Notes: generated by a model from the letters alone, not told the origin. Shown: positions 18,817-29,600, counted from the first letter of the stretch. The stretch: DNA of 64,000 nucleotides from JAFEDN01 sp963712715 (GCA_963712715.1 CAVQJI010000037.1:257624-321623), one strand, 5' to 3'. A program made the numbers and translations.

Positions 18817-19974
18817 ATGAAGAAGATCGGAATGGGGCTGGTGGGGCCGGGCTTTGTTGCAGGACACCATATCGATGCGGTTCGACGGCTTGGAGATGTG
18901 GATGTAGTGGCGATTGCCGGATCGTCGCAGCAGTCGGCGGAGAGAAAAGCGCGCGAGTATAAGGTGGATCGCGCGTATGGCGATTACAAGGCGCTGATAG
19001 CGGATCCTGATATCCAGGTGATTCACAATACGACGCCGAACCACCTGCATTTGCCTGTTACGCTGGCAGCACTCCAGGCGGGTAAGCACGTCATCTCTGA
19101 TAAACCGCTTGCCTTGAATGCTGAGGAGGGCCGCAAGTTACGCGATGCAGCGGTGGCCGCCAAGGTCGCGCATGTTGTCACCTTCAATTACCGCGGCAAC
19201 CCGCTGGTGCAGCAGGCACGCGGAATGGTGGCGCGTGGCGAAACAGGCCCCTTGAGCTTCGTACGCGGCTATTATCTGCAGGACTGGATGAGCGATCCGA
19301 ACGTCTATTCGTGGCGTTCTGATCCTGCCAAAGGCGGAGTCACATCCGCGCTGGGTGATATTGGTTCCCATTGGTGTGATCTTGCTGAGCATGTTGCCGG
19401 AGCGAAGATCGTTTCGGTGCTGGCCGACCTGGCGACGGTCATTCCGGTGCGCTATTCCTCAGGGGCATCGGCGGAGGCGTTTGCGGTCACGAGCGGCGGC
19501 GACCGGCAGCCTATGCAGGTAAACGCGGAAGATCTGGCAAGTGTGCTGCTCCGTTTTGACAACGGCGCAAGAGGCTGTTTTTCCGTCGGCCAGGTGCTGC
19601 CTGGGCATAAAAACGATCTTGAGCTTGAAGTCAACGGCAGAGCGCTTTCGCTCAAGTGGCGGCAGGAGCAGCAGAACGAGCTGTGGATCGGGCGGCACGA
19701 CCAGGCCAATCTGAATCTGGCAAAAGACCCATCGCTGGTGTGCCGGGACGTGCTTCCGTATGTTCACCTGCCCGGAGGGCACCAGGAGTCATGGGCGGAC
19801 GCGTTCCGCAATCTGCTGCGCGATGCCTATCAATGGATACGGGAGGATGGGCGTCCGGAAGCAAAGCCCGCGGCATTACCGACCTTTGAGGATGGCTATC
19901 GTTCGACTTGTCTCGTGGAGACCATGTTGCGAAGCCATGCGGCAGGCGGACGATGGGAACAGGTACAGCAATAA
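18817..19974 (+). CDS. Gfo/Idh/MocA family oxidoreductase
   Basis: About 385 residues from ATG 18817 (MKKIGMGLVGPGFVAGHH), with AAGGGAG a little upstream; a TTG 24 nt earlier is less likely. The N-terminal Rossmann fold has GLVGPGFV, then the VIHNTTPNHLH and SDKPLALN motifs, the latter carrying the family Lys of the E/D-K-P motif. The C-terminal half is the alpha/beta substrate domain with DIGSHWCDL. It should oxidise or reduce a sugar or inositol derivative with NAD(P). There is no Tat signal, so it acts in the cytosol. It is flanked by ThuA and a TIM-barrel isomerase 13 nt downstream. Confidence 0.88.
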   Translation: MKKIGMGLVGPGFVAGHHIDAVRRLGDVDVVAIAGSSQQSAERKAREYKVDRAYGDYKALIADPDIQVIHNTTPNHLHLPVTLAALQAGKHVISDKPLALNAEEGRKLRDAAVAAKVAHVVTFNYRGNPLVQQARGMVARGETGPLSFVRGYYLQDWMSDPNVYSWRSDPAKGGVTSALGDIGSHWCDLAEHVAGAKIVSVLADLATVIPVRYSSGASAEAFAVTSGGDRQPMQVNAEDLASVLLRFDNGARGCFSVGQVLPGHKNDLELEVNGRALSLKWRQEQQNELWIGRHDQANLNLAKDPSLVCRDVLPYVHLPGGHQESWADAFRNLLRDAYQWIREDGRPEAKPAALPTFEDGYRSTCLVETMLRSHAAGGRWEQVQQ

Positions 19975-19987
19975 CTGAGGAGACCGG

Positions 19988-20947
19988 ATGAGGCTCGGAG
20001 TATTTACGCCGTTGCTGTCGCATCTTCCCCTGGAAGATGTATTGGCGAAATTGAAGTCACTCCAGATCGATGCAGTGGAGCTGGGGACTGGGAACTATCC
20101 AGGTGATGCTCACTGCAAGCTGTCGATGCTGGAGGATGCATCCGCGCTCAAGGAATTCCAGCAGAAGCTAAAGGACCATGGCATGACCATCAGCGCGCTC
20201 AGTTGCCATGGCAACGCGTTACACCCGCAGCAGGCGCTGGCGGAAAAAGCACGGGAGGTCAGCCGGAAAACCATTCTGCTGGCGGAAAAGCTGGGTGTTT
20301 CCACGGTTGTCGATTTCTCAGGGTGCCCCGGTGATTCCCATGCGGCGCAGTCGCCGAATTGGGTGACATGTCCATGGCCGCCGGAGTATCTGGACCTGCT
20401 GCGATGGCAATGGGACGAGGTGGTTACTCCCTATTGGACACAGCATGCGAAGTTCGCGGCCGATCACGGCGTGAAGATCGCCATTGAGATGCACCCCGGC
20501 TTTGTGGTCTACAGCCCGGAAACCCTGCTTCGGTTGCGTACGATTGCGGGCCCGTCGATTGGCTGCAATTATGACCCGAGCCACATGTTCTGGCAGGGCA
20601 TTGATCCCATTGCCGCGGTGCGGCTGCTTGGCGAGGCCATCTTCCATGTCCACGCAAAGGACACGCAGATGTATTCGGCGAATCTTTCCCTGACGGGAGT
20701 TCTGGATACCAAGCCGTATACAGATGAGCGCAATCGGGGATGGATCTTCCGCACCTGCGGCTATGGACACGGCGCGGAGTGGTGGAAGGAGTTCGTTTCC
20801 ACGCTGCGCATGTATGGCTACGACGGTGCGCTTTCGATTGAGCACGAGGACAGTCTGCTCTCCCCGGGGGAGGGACTGGCGCGCGCAACGCACTTTCTGA
20901 GCGAGGTCATTCTGAAGGAGAAGCCCGCGGCAGCGTGGTGGGTGTAA
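19988..20947 (+). CDS. Sugar phosphate isomerase/epimerase (xylose-isomerase-like TIM barrel)
   Basis: 319 residues; ATG 19988 follows the previous stop by 13 nt with GAGGAGA as ribosome site. The protein shows the AP_endonuc_2 barrel: LQIDAVELGTGNYPGD near the start, SALSCHGN, KIAIEMHPGF (metal Glu), GCNYDPSHMFWQG (Asp, His), HVHAKDTQ and ALSIEHEDSL (last metal Glu). These place the divalent metal ligands of a keto-sugar isomerase or epimerase. It is the last gene of the sugar operon. Confidence 0.88.
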   Translation: MRLGVFTPLLSHLPLEDVLAKLKSLQIDAVELGTGNYPGDAHCKLSMLEDASALKEFQQKLKDHGMTISALSCHGNALHPQQALAEKAREVSRKTILLAEKLGVSTVVDFSGCPGDSHAAQSPNWVTCPWPPEYLDLLRWQWDEVVTPYWTQHAKFAADHGVKIAIEMHPGFVVYSPETLLRLRTIAGPSIGCNYDPSHMFWQGIDPIAAVRLLGEAIFHVHAKDTQMYSANLSLTGVLDTKPYTDERNRGWIFRTCGYGHGAEWWKEFVSTLRMYGYDGALSIEHEDSLLSPGEGLARATHFLSEVILKEKPAAAWWV

Positions 20948-21073
20948 CGGCGCATATCTTGTAAATGATTCGAACAGTAAATGATCGAGCAGGAGCACAT
21001 TGGCGATGGATTGCCGTGCCCGGCTCTGAAAATGTGATGAAATGAGGACGTCCGGAGGGTGGCAAATATTTTC

Positions 21074-22474
21074 ATGAATCGTAGAAGCTTTCTTTCAGCG
21101 ACAGGAAGCCTGGTTGCCGGCAGTTCATTGCATGCGCTGATGCCCCGCATGTTCGCATCCGAGGGTGGTCCGGCAGGGAAGCCTGATTACAGCCTCCGCA
21201 TTGAGCCATGCACGCTCGACATTGGGCCGGGTGTCTCGATCAAAACTGTGGCGTATAACGGGCAGGTCCCAGGCCCACTGCTCCGGATGCGCCAGGGTGT
21301 TCCGATTTCCATTGATGTAACGAACGCAACCGCCAATAGCGATATCGTTCATTGGCATGGGCTCGCGATCGATTCGCTCAACGACGGCGCCATGGAAGAA
21401 GGCTCGCCGATGATTCCGGCCGGCGCAACGCATCGCTATTCGTTTACTCCCAATCCGGCCGGGACTCGCTGGTATCACACGCATGCTTCTTCGTATGGCG
21501 ATCTTTCAGTCAGCACTTATACGGGTCAGTTCGGCTTTTTGTTGATTGAAGGACACGACCGGCCCGAAAAGTATGACCAGGAAATTAACCTGGCGATCCA
21601 TCACTGGGAGCCATCCTTTGTCCCGATGGTGGAAACGATGCGCGAGCAATCATCCAATATGCCCCTGACAAGCGGGTCGGATGTCGGTTACAAGTACGCA
21701 ACGATCAATGCGCATATGTTGGGAGCGGGCGAGCCGGTGCGCGTGAAAAAGGGACAGCGGGTGCTGATGCGCCTGCTCAATGCCAGCGCCACGGAAAATG
21801 TTGTTCTGGCGCTGCCGGGTCACACCTTCCAGATCATCGCGATGGATGGCAACCCGGTCCCGAACCCACGGTCCGTGGAGACCATCTCGCTTGCAGTCGC
21901 AGAACGCGTGGATGCCATCGTGAAGATGAACTCTCCCGGCGTATGGGTTCTCGGCTCAGTACTCGAAAAAGAACGCCGAATGGGCCTAGGGATCGTGGTG
22001 GAATACGCGGGGAAGAAGGGAGACCCTGTCTGGAATGCTCCCGCTTCGACCGAATGGGATTACACGCAATTTGCCGATACGGCCGCGGCCACGAAGCCGG
22101 ACGAAACATTTACGCTCACATTCCGTGATATCGGTCCGACAGGTAAATCGAAGTTCGATACCTGGACCATCAACAATAAGTCCTGGCCGAAGATCGATCC
22201 GCTTATGGTTCAACGGGGCAAACGCTACCGACTTGTCTTGCGCAATGGCAGCGGAGATCAGCATCCCATTCATCTGCACCGGCATACGTTTGAGGTTACC
22301 CGTATCGGCGAGAAGCAGATCAGCGGACTGAAGAAGGATGTGATCAATGTAATGCCGTTGGATACGGTCGAAGTCGATTTCACGGCGGACAATCCGGGCG
22401 ATACGCTCTGGCACTGCCACCAGCAGTTACACATGGATTATGGATTTATGCAGCTTATTCGATATTCGGGATGA
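21074..22474 (+). CDS. Tat-exported multicopper oxidase (laccase-like)
   Basis: About 466 residues from ATG 21074, chosen because MNRRSFLSATG gives a clean twin-arginine signal; GTG 21059 is the longer option. All four copper motifs are present: HWHG (about 93), WYHTH (about 133), HPIHLHRH (about 397) and WHCHQQLHMDYGFMQ (about 446), the last with Met as axial type 1 ligand. It oxidises phenols, metals or other donors in the periplasm while reducing O2 to water. It starts an operon with a tri-heme cytochrome c and a PQQ dehydrogenase, suggesting a shared periplasmic electron chain. Confidence 0.9.
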   Translation: MNRRSFLSATGSLVAGSSLHALMPRMFASEGGPAGKPDYSLRIEPCTLDIGPGVSIKTVAYNGQVPGPLLRMRQGVPISIDVTNATANSDIVHWHGLAIDSLNDGAMEEGSPMIPAGATHRYSFTPNPAGTRWYHTHASSYGDLSVSTYTGQFGFLLIEGHDRPEKYDQEINLAIHHWEPSFVPMVETMREQSSNMPLTSGSDVGYKYATINAHMLGAGEPVRVKKGQRVLMRLLNASATENVVLALPGHTFQIIAMDGNPVPNPRSVETISLAVAERVDAIVKMNSPGVWVLGSVLEKERRMGLGIVVEYAGKKGDPVWNAPASTEWDYTQFADTAAATKPDETFTLTFRDIGPTGKSKFDTWTINNKSWPKIDPLMVQRGKRYRLVLRNGSGDQHPIHLHRHTFEVTRIGEKQISGLKKDVINVMPLDTVEVDFTADNPGDTLWHCHQQLHMDYGFMQLIRYSG

Positions 22475-22497
22475 GTGTGTAAAAGGACAGAGTCGCT

Positions 22498-23520
22498 GTG
22501 GGAATGATGAAGCGAATATATGCTTTTACCTTTTTCGTCGCCGCCGTTGTAACTCTTCCGGCTTCGATTCGCGTTCATGCTCAGGCGTCGCAGAACCAGG
22601 AAGGCGCTGCATCCTATGCAAAGCACTGCTCCATTTGCCATGGTGACCAGAGAGAAGGGAATATTCCTGGGTTCCCGCCACTGCTGGATTTAAGCCGTCA
22701 GTTGACGCCGCAACAGATTGAGAGCCTGGTCCGTACAGGAAAGGGCCGCATGCCGGCATTTCCGAAGCTATCGCAACAGGAGATGGTGCCCCTGTTGCGA
22801 TTTATCACGGCCAGCGAGCCTTCCGCCGGCGAGTCAAATGCTTCTGCCAGCCTTGCTGAGGTTGGGCGGCATCTCTTCCAGCGCAACTGCGCATTCTGCC
22901 ATGGGCGCGATGCTGCGGGTGGAGAAACTGGCCCCGATCTGACTCGCTCGAAGCTTGTGCTTGCGGATGTGAACGGGAATCAGATCTCGGATGTGATCCG
23001 AAATGGGCGCCCGGGCACAAAGATGCCGGCATTTCGTTTATCCAATGAGGAGATGCGCAGCGTTGCCGCGTTTATTCATCATGAGGGGGGCTCTTCCCGT
23101 CCTGGTGGGCGGCGCGGAGTTGATGTCAGAGATCTGCAGACGGGAGATGTTGCGGCGGGCAAAGCGTACTTCAATGGAACCGGTGGATGTGCAAAGTGCC
23201 ATTCACCGACAGGTGATCTTGCTGGTGTCGCTTCACGCTTCCAGGGCTTGAAGCTGGAAGAGCGAATGCTGTATCCGGACCACGCAAAGAGCCATGTGAC
23301 CGTTACTCTTCCAACCGGTCAGCAGATTACGGGCTTACTCGCCTACCGCGATGAATTCACGATCGGGTTGCGTGACAGTAACCGCGTGTATCACTCGTGG
23401 CCAGTCAGACGGATTCAGTTCACCGTGGACTCCCCAGTGGATGCCCATGTCGATCTATTCAGTAAATATACGGACGACGATATTCACAACCTGATGGCCT
23501 ACGTACAAACTCTGCGCTAA
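22498..23520 (+). CDS. Tri-heme cytochrome c
   Basis: 340 residues with a signal peptide (hydrophobic AFTFFVAAVVTL, cleavage after VHA) and three CXXCH heme sites: CSICH (44), CAFCH (131) and CAKCH (231). The first two lie in cytochrome-c class I-like domains with distal Met candidates (GRMPAF, TKMPAF). The C-terminal region after the third heme resembles the domain that follows such hemes in Acidobacteriota proteins next to quinoproteins. Its stop overlaps the next gene (TAATG), so the two are coupled. It probably takes electrons from the PQQ enzyme. Confidence 0.9.
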   Translation: MGMMKRIYAFTFFVAAVVTLPASIRVHAQASQNQEGAASYAKHCSICHGDQREGNIPGFPPLLDLSRQLTPQQIESLVRTGKGRMPAFPKLSQQEMVPLLRFITASEPSAGESNASASLAEVGRHLFQRNCAFCHGRDAAGGETGPDLTRSKLVLADVNGNQISDVIRNGRPGTKMPAFRLSNEEMRSVAAFIHHEGGSSRPGGRRGVDVRDLQTGDVAAGKAYFNGTGGCAKCHSPTGDLAGVASRFQGLKLEERMLYPDHAKSHVTVTLPTGQQITGLLAYRDEFTIGLRDSNRVYHSWPVRRIQFTVDSPVDAHVDLFSKYTDDDIHNLMAYVQTLR

Positions 23521-25112
23521 TGAGGTTGAGTCTTATGAAGTTCTGGAAATACGCCCTGGTTGTGGTTGCCGCGGCTCTTGGTGGGTTGCCTCATCCTGGG
23601 ATTGCGCAGTCGCTGAACCCTGCTGCCATTGAGCATCCTGCTCCGGATAGCTGGCCTACGTATCATGGTGATTATTCCGGCAGACGACATAGCGCGCTCA
23701 CGCAGATTACAACGCAGAATGTCGGATATCTCGCGCTTTCATGGGCGTTCCAGACCAATCAGAATGCTGAGATCAAATCCACGCCTCTGCTGGTTGACGG
23801 CATTCTTTATTTCACGGTTCCGGACAATATCTGGGCTGTGGACGCGCGCTCCGGACACATGCTTTGGCACTACAACAAGCCGACGGAGGATGGAGATCAT
23901 ATCGGACAGCGTGGCGTCGCCATGTATAAGGAGTGGCTCTACTTCCTTACGCCCAATGGTCATCTCGTCTCGCTGGATGCCAGAGATGGAAGCGTTCGGT
24001 GGGATGTAGTCGTGGCAGACGTCAACAAGGGCTACTGGACAACCATGGCTCCACTCGTGGTGGGCAATCACGTGATCGTTGGTGTCTCCGGCGACCTGGA
24101 TAATCTTCCCGGCTATCTTCGCGCGGTTGACCCTGTGAACGGCAACGCGCAATGGCAATGGGACAGCACGCCGCCTGCCGGAACTCTGAATACCGCAACC
24201 GGCGGCATGACATGGATTACAGGCACCTATGATCAGGAGTTGAACCTGATTTATTGGGGAACCGGCAATCCGACGCCTGTACTCAATGGAAAAACCCGTC
24301 CGGGAGAGAACCTCTATACCTGCAGTATTGTGGCCATAAATCCAGATACAGGAAAGCTTGCGTGGGGTTTCTCAGTTTCACCGCACGATACCCATGACTG
24401 GGATGCAGTGGAAGTGCCTGTTCTTGTAGATGGAAATTTTCATGGCCGTCCGCAGAAGATGCTTATGCAGGCCTCGCGTAATGGCTACTTTTTTGTATTG
24501 GATCGCACTAATGGTAAGAGTCTGCTGACTGTGCCATTTGGCCCCGTGAACTGGACCCTCGGTGTGGACAAGGATGGCCATCCCATCCCGAATCCGGCAA
24601 AGGAGCCGGCACCCGATGGACGCCTGATTGCGCCGGATGAAGGCGGTCTTACGAACTTCCGCTCGCCTAGCTTTGATCCGAAGACGGGGCTCTTTCTGGT
24701 GGATGCGCATCCGAGTTACAGCCTCTATTTCGCGAAGCCAACTGATGGCGCCTATGGCTGGGCAGGTGCAGATTACGGATTGTGGGGCAGAGGTCTCCTG
24801 GAGGCGATCGATTACCAGACGGGCAAGCTGCGCTGGACCCATGATCTGGGTGAAGATGGTTCCGGGGCTGGCGTGCTGACAACTGACTCCGGCCTGACAT
24901 TCACCGGCGATGGATACGGAAACGTCATGGCGCTGGATACAAGAAACGGCAAGACCCTATGGCATGCCGGTACCGGCGTTGGGATGTCCAGCTCACCCAT
25001 TACCTATGAATTGGATGGCCGTCAGTACGTGTTGACCAGCAGTGGCGGGGTCCTTTTTGCGTGGGCACTCCCCGATGCTGCGATCAGGACGGCGGCTGCG
25101 CGGCACAAATAG
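23520..25112 (+). CDS. PQQ-dependent dehydrogenase (quinoprotein)
   Basis: 530 residues, ATG 23520 overlapping the cytochrome stop. Signal peptide at 1-30. The eight-bladed propeller is recognisable: SWPTYHGDYSGRRHSAL at the start, repeated W-x-x-D-x-x-x-G blades (AVDARSGHMLWHYN, SLDARDGSVRWDV, ALDTRNGKTLWH), IYWGTGNPTP, and SVSPHDTHDWD with the catalytic Asp region. It should oxidise alcohols or sugars in the periplasm with PQQ and Ca2+ or a lanthanide, passing electrons to cytochrome c. There is no fused heme domain, so the upstream tri-heme cytochrome is the natural acceptor. No PQQ synthesis genes are in the window. Confidence 0.9.
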   Translation: MRLSLMKFWKYALVVVAAALGGLPHPGIAQSLNPAAIEHPAPDSWPTYHGDYSGRRHSALTQITTQNVGYLALSWAFQTNQNAEIKSTPLLVDGILYFTVPDNIWAVDARSGHMLWHYNKPTEDGDHIGQRGVAMYKEWLYFLTPNGHLVSLDARDGSVRWDVVVADVNKGYWTTMAPLVVGNHVIVGVSGDLDNLPGYLRAVDPVNGNAQWQWDSTPPAGTLNTATGGMTWITGTYDQELNLIYWGTGNPTPVLNGKTRPGENLYTCSIVAINPDTGKLAWGFSVSPHDTHDWDAVEVPVLVDGNFHGRPQKMLMQASRNGYFFVLDRTNGKSLLTVPFGPVNWTLGVDKDGHPIPNPAKEPAPDGRLIAPDEGGLTNFRSPSFDPKTGLFLVDAHPSYSLYFAKPTDGAYGWAGADYGLWGRGLLEAIDYQTGKLRWTHDLGEDGSGAGVLTTDSGLTFTGDGYGNVMALDTRNGKTLWHAGTGVGMSSSPITYELDGRQYVLTSSGGVLFAWALPDAAIRTAAARHK

Positions 25113-25127
25113 AATAGAAGGAGCCAG

Positions 25128-25862
25128 ATGCCTCCTTTCGCTTCCAGGGTCGGTTTGATGGTACTGCTTGCGGGGAGCTTGCTGTCCGCGGCGCACCTCT
25201 ACGCGCAACATGATGAGGACCAGGAGGAAGCCCCGCTGGTAGCTACAGCGGATTTCAATCGCGACGGTATCGCAGACATCGCGAGTGTCGCTGCAAATGG
25301 CAGGCTGACCGTTCGGCTTGGCCGGTCGGACGGCACGTTCCTGGAAACAGCATCCATGCCCGTGTCAGAGCGCAAGCCCCGAGCCCTGATTGCGGATGAC
25401 TTCAATCGCGATAATATTCCGGATCTTCTGATTGGTAACGAAGATGGCACGGTGATGCTGTTTCTAAGCGACGGAACCGGGCGCTTTGCCCCGGGCCGGA
25501 CGATTGCTCACCTAGAGTCGATTACATCCATTGCAGTGGCTGATTTCAATAAGGATGGCATTGCAGATATTGCTGTGTCTGATCGGCGGGCAAGCAACGT
25601 CACCGTTTATTTTGGATCAGGTAATGGCTCCTTTGACCACACATGGTCGTTCCCTCTACGCGTGCGAGGTACTGCGCCGCAGATTACGACTGCAGACTTC
25701 AATGACGATGGCATTCCCGATCTTGTCGTTGTGTATGGTGACGATGACGATCCAACATTTGATGTGATGCTCGGGAACGGCAATGGCACGTTTACGATTG
25801 CACCGGAACGAGGATTTAGCAGGAGCCCAAACTCACATTGCAACACCCTTACAGGGAATTGA
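25128..25862 (+). CDS. FG-GAP/VCBS repeat protein, probably truncated
   Basis: 244 residues with a signal peptide and four or more FG-GAP repeats, each with ATADFNRDGIADI-like Ca2+-binding D-x-N-x-D-G-x-x-D (ADFNRDGIAD, DDFNRDNIPD, ADFNKDGIAD, ADFNDDGIPD). It forms part of a beta-propeller, extracytoplasmic. The repeat pattern stops near 25,800 and the last residues (SPNSHCNTLTGN) are unlike it, so the 3' end looks replaced or frameshifted. It follows the PQQ dehydrogenase by 15 nt and closes the operon. Confidence 0.75.
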   Translation: MPPFASRVGLMVLLAGSLLSAAHLYAQHDEDQEEAPLVATADFNRDGIADIASVAANGRLTVRLGRSDGTFLETASMPVSERKPRALIADDFNRDNIPDLLIGNEDGTVMLFLSDGTGRFAPGRTIAHLESITSIAVADFNKDGIADIAVSDRRASNVTVYFGSGNGSFDHTWSFPLRVRGTAPQITTADFNDDGIPDLVVVYGDDDDPTFDVMLGNGNGTFTIAPERGFSRSPNSHCNTLTGN

Positions 25863-25965
25863 GCCAGTGTGCTATTGGTGAGCCCGTAATTCGTCCGCAT
25901 GGAATACGATTTGGCGAGGTGCGGGATGAACGCGCAGCCAGTTCCAGGAGCAGCAGGAGCGCCTG

Positions 25966-26306
25966 GTGGTGCTAGTGCGTATCTCGATTGAAAAACACTC
26001 CTCCGGCTGGCCCGGATTGCGCAATGAGTACCGGCACTGCTTACGCCAACGCCTGAGCGATCGGTTTCTGATGATCCAAGGGACACGACGGCGATACAAG
26101 ATTCACCTCGGCTCGGGGAGCATTTTGATGGAACCGAGTGACCAGTACCTATGCATCGTGCCGGATGCGAAGGCGCGCCAATATGCCACGGGTATCTTCC
26201 GTTTGAGGGCGATGCAATTCTATCGATCATCTTAAGCAGGACATCCCTGCTTGCCGAGGACGGTGCGATCAAGGACCAGGTGATTCTCCAGCAACTTTGG
26301 GAGTGA
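25966..26306 (+). pseudogene. 3' fragment of a DUF4132-family gene
   Basis: MVLVRISIEK, YKIHLGSGSILMEPSDQYLC and IVPDAKARQYATGI match the C-terminal domain of large DUF4132-type proteins. After a frame change near 26,200, YLPFEGDAILSIILS runs to TGA at 26304-26306. Full-length members are several hundred to over a thousand residues, so only the end remains. It directly follows the truncated FG-GAP gene, so a deletion probably fused two loci here. Confidence 0.55.
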
Positions 26307-26695
26307 CCGCACTCACTGTAGGTTAAATCCTCGATTGACACAAAATCGCCGAGGCACTCATCAACCGGAATCACTGCTGACAGGCCGGCTTCTCGCTCCT
26401 AATCAAGTCCTTCCTTGAATTTGGCGGCCACTGACATGCCTGTCAGTGCACCCCTCTCAAACCCCCGATAAAACCTAACCCTCGCCACGTCCTGTGTGCG
26501 AGTTGTGTGCCCAATTCCGGGCAGGAGGTGTTGGCTTATCTCCGGGAGCTCGTCGCGGACGGTACAGCTTTCCGCCAAATATGTTTTTCTAATGTTCGTT
26601 CCTGGCATCGTCCACGTACATCTTTTCGATTGACTCCCCGTATGCTGAGCTTCAAGGGTACCGCCTGGTGACTTGAGTGTCTCGAGTTCGCTGAG
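26307..26695. other. Non-coding stretch downstream of RND pump
   Basis: No convincing gene on either strand; short ORFs have no ribosome site or coding bias. It separates the DUF4132 remnant from the 3' end of the RND permease gene. Confidence 0.4.
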
Positions 26696-29600
26696 CTACG
26701 ACGTGGCGATATGGACCGACTCGTTTGCACCTCTTATGAGCTGCCTGCGATGTGCCTTTCGCAGCAGGGTGCCCAGAATGACGTAGAGGGCTGGTATGAA
26801 AAACAGGTTTAGCACGGTCGAGAGCAACATGCCGCCGACGATTGAGGTTCCGACGGAATGTCTTCCCATCTTGCCTGCACCCTGCGCAAAGACCAAGGGA
26901 AGCACGCCGAGGATAAACGCGAATGAGGTCATGAGGATGGGCCGAAGCCGGAGTTCCGCAGCTTCAATCGCCGCATCGACAATCGATCGACCTTGCCGTC
27001 GTAGTTGCTCCGCAAATTCGACAATCAAAATCGAGTTCTTTGCGGACAAGCCGATCAGCATCACCAGTCCGATCTGGCAGTAGATGTCATTTGGAAGACC
27101 GCGCAGCGTCTGTGCGAGCAGAGCGCCCAGAACCGCCATGGGAACGGCAAGCAGGATGATGAAGGGAAGAGCAAAGCTCTCATATTGAGCTGATAGCGTG
27201 AGATAGACGACCAGAATACCCAGCCCAAAGATGATGAGAGCCTTTCCGCTCGACTCAATTTCTTCAAGTGCCAGTCCTGTCCAGGAAAAGGTCATACCTT
27301 GCAGCATGTTCTGCCTGGCGAGGTGCTCCATCTCGGAAAGGCCTTGACTGGAGGAGAGACCAGGCGCGGCCGAGCCGTTGATCTCCGCGGAGCGGAAAAG
27401 GTTGTAGTGGCTGATGACCTGCGGCGCGGATGCATTGCGGAGGGAGACCAGGTTGTCGAGTGGGATCATCTGATTGGTGTCGGAGCGCACGTAGAACTGG
27501 CGGATATCCTTGGCAGTCTGCCGGAAATCCTGATCTGCCTGCACATAAACTCGGTAGGACCGGTTGTTGAAGTCGAAGTTGTTGACGTACTCCGATCCCA
27601 TGTAGACCTGCAGAGCATCTGTGATCTGCCCGAAGGAGACGCCGAGCGCTTTCGCTTTCTCACGATCGATATCGACGATCAACTGCGGGTCGGTCGACGT
27701 GAAGCTGGTGAAGAGTCCGGCGAGTTTGGGATCCTGGTTGCCCTTTGCCGCAATCGTGTGTGCCACGCGGTCAATATCCTGCAAAGTATTGCCGCCGAGG
27801 TCCTGCAGTTCGAACTGAAAACCGCCAAAGCTGCCGATGCCCTGAATTGCCGGGGGCTCGAAGGGAATGATGAGGCCGCCGGGAATCATCATCAATTTGC
27901 CGCGAAGGTCGCCGACGATCTCTGCCGCGGAGTGACCTTTACCCTTGCGGCTGTCCACAGGTTTGAGATTAGAGAAGATGATGCCGTAATTGGGGGCGCT
28001 GCCCGCGAAGCTGAAACCGGTAATTGCGAAGGAGCCCTGGACGTCGTGGGTGTCGCGAAGTACCGCCTGCGCCTGATCCACGAGGCGACCGGTGTAGGAG
28101 AGTGAAGCGCCCTGCGGAGCCTGTACCTGGATGATGAAGTAGCCCTGATCCTCCTGCGGCACAAAGGCCGTGGGCACGTGCGTATACATATAAGCAGTGG
28201 CCGCGAGCCCAGCAAAGAAGATGAGCAGCATAAGGTAGCGAAGACGAAGTACCACGTGGATCGCGCGCGCATAACCACTGGACATGCCTTTGATGCCGCG
28301 GTCGATGGCATGGAGAAGTCCGTGCGACAATACGGGCTTCCGCAGCAGCAATGCGGCCAATGCCGGGGAGAGCGTGAGCGCATTGAAGGCGGAGATCGCG
28401 ATCGAAAAGGCGATGGTCAGCGAGAACTGCTTGTAGAGAATGCCCGTAGTTCCGGGAAAGAACGAGACCGGAATGAACACGGAGATGAGTACCAGCGAGG
28501 TTGCGATGACTGCGCCGGTCACCTCGGCCATGGCGCTTGAAGTGGCGTGATGGGGGTCGCTATCACCCTCCGTGATATGCCGCTGCACATTTTCGATCAC
28601 GACAATGGCGTCGTCGACCACCAGACCAGTAGCGAGCGTGATGCCAAAGAGGGTGAGCGAATTGATAGAGAAGCCGAAGATCTTGATAAAGGCGAAGGTC
28701 CCCACCAGCGAGACAGGGATCGTGACAGCCGGGATGATGGTAGCGCGCCAATCCTGCAGAAACAGGAAGATGACGACGATCACGATGACGATGGCTTCGC
28801 CCAGCGTCCGGACGACTTCGCGAATGGAATCGCCGACCACGGTGGTAGTGTCGAAGGCGATCACATACTTCATACCGGGCGGGAAAGTCTTCGATACCTT
28901 GGCGAGGGCAGCTTTGGCCTGACGATCTACCTCAAGCGCATTGGCATTGCTGAGCTGCTGTACACCGATACCAACCGTTTCGATTCCATTGAACTTCAAC
29001 TGCCCGCCGTAGGTCTCTGCGCCAAGTTCGGCGTGGCCCACATCTTTGAGTTGCACGATGCCGTTCGGCGTGTTCTTGATGATGATCCGGTTGAATTCGT
29101 CCGGCGTACTCAGTCGTCCCGCGGCGCTCACGGTGATCTGGAAATCCTGTTTGCCGTTCGAGGGAGGCTGCCCGAGTTGACCGGCTGCTACGACGACATT
29201 CTGCTCCCGAAGTGCATTGACCACATCGGTGGCCGTGAGAACGCGGGCGGCCAGGCGCGTGGGATCCAACCAGATGCGCATGGCATATTTGCGCTCGCCG
29301 AATATCTGGACGTCGCCCACGCCGGGAATACGTTTGAGCGCGTCTTTTACGTAAACGTCGAGGTAGTTGCTGATGAACAGATTCGAGTATTCGGCGTTGT
29401 CCGAGTAGAAGCCCGCCGCAAAAACGAAGTTGCTGTTGGCTTTGGTAATGGTGATGCCGGTGGAGTTGACTTCGGCTGGTAGCTGTCCACTCGCGGTCGA
29501 TACTCGGTTCTGCACGTCCACCGCAGCGATATCCAGATTGTAGTTAGTGTCAAACGTGGTGGTGATCTGGCTGGTGCCATCGCTTCCGCTGGTGGACTGG

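Noticed and set aside
18502..19089. Minus-strand ORF of 195 codons
   Set aside because: It is antisense to ThuA and Gfo/Idh coding sequence and has no motif or ribosome site.
27299..29482. Long plus-strand ORFs (268 and 311 codons)
   Set aside because: Both are antisense to the RND permease, whose sequence is unmistakable; GC-rich coding DNA often leaves the opposite strand open.
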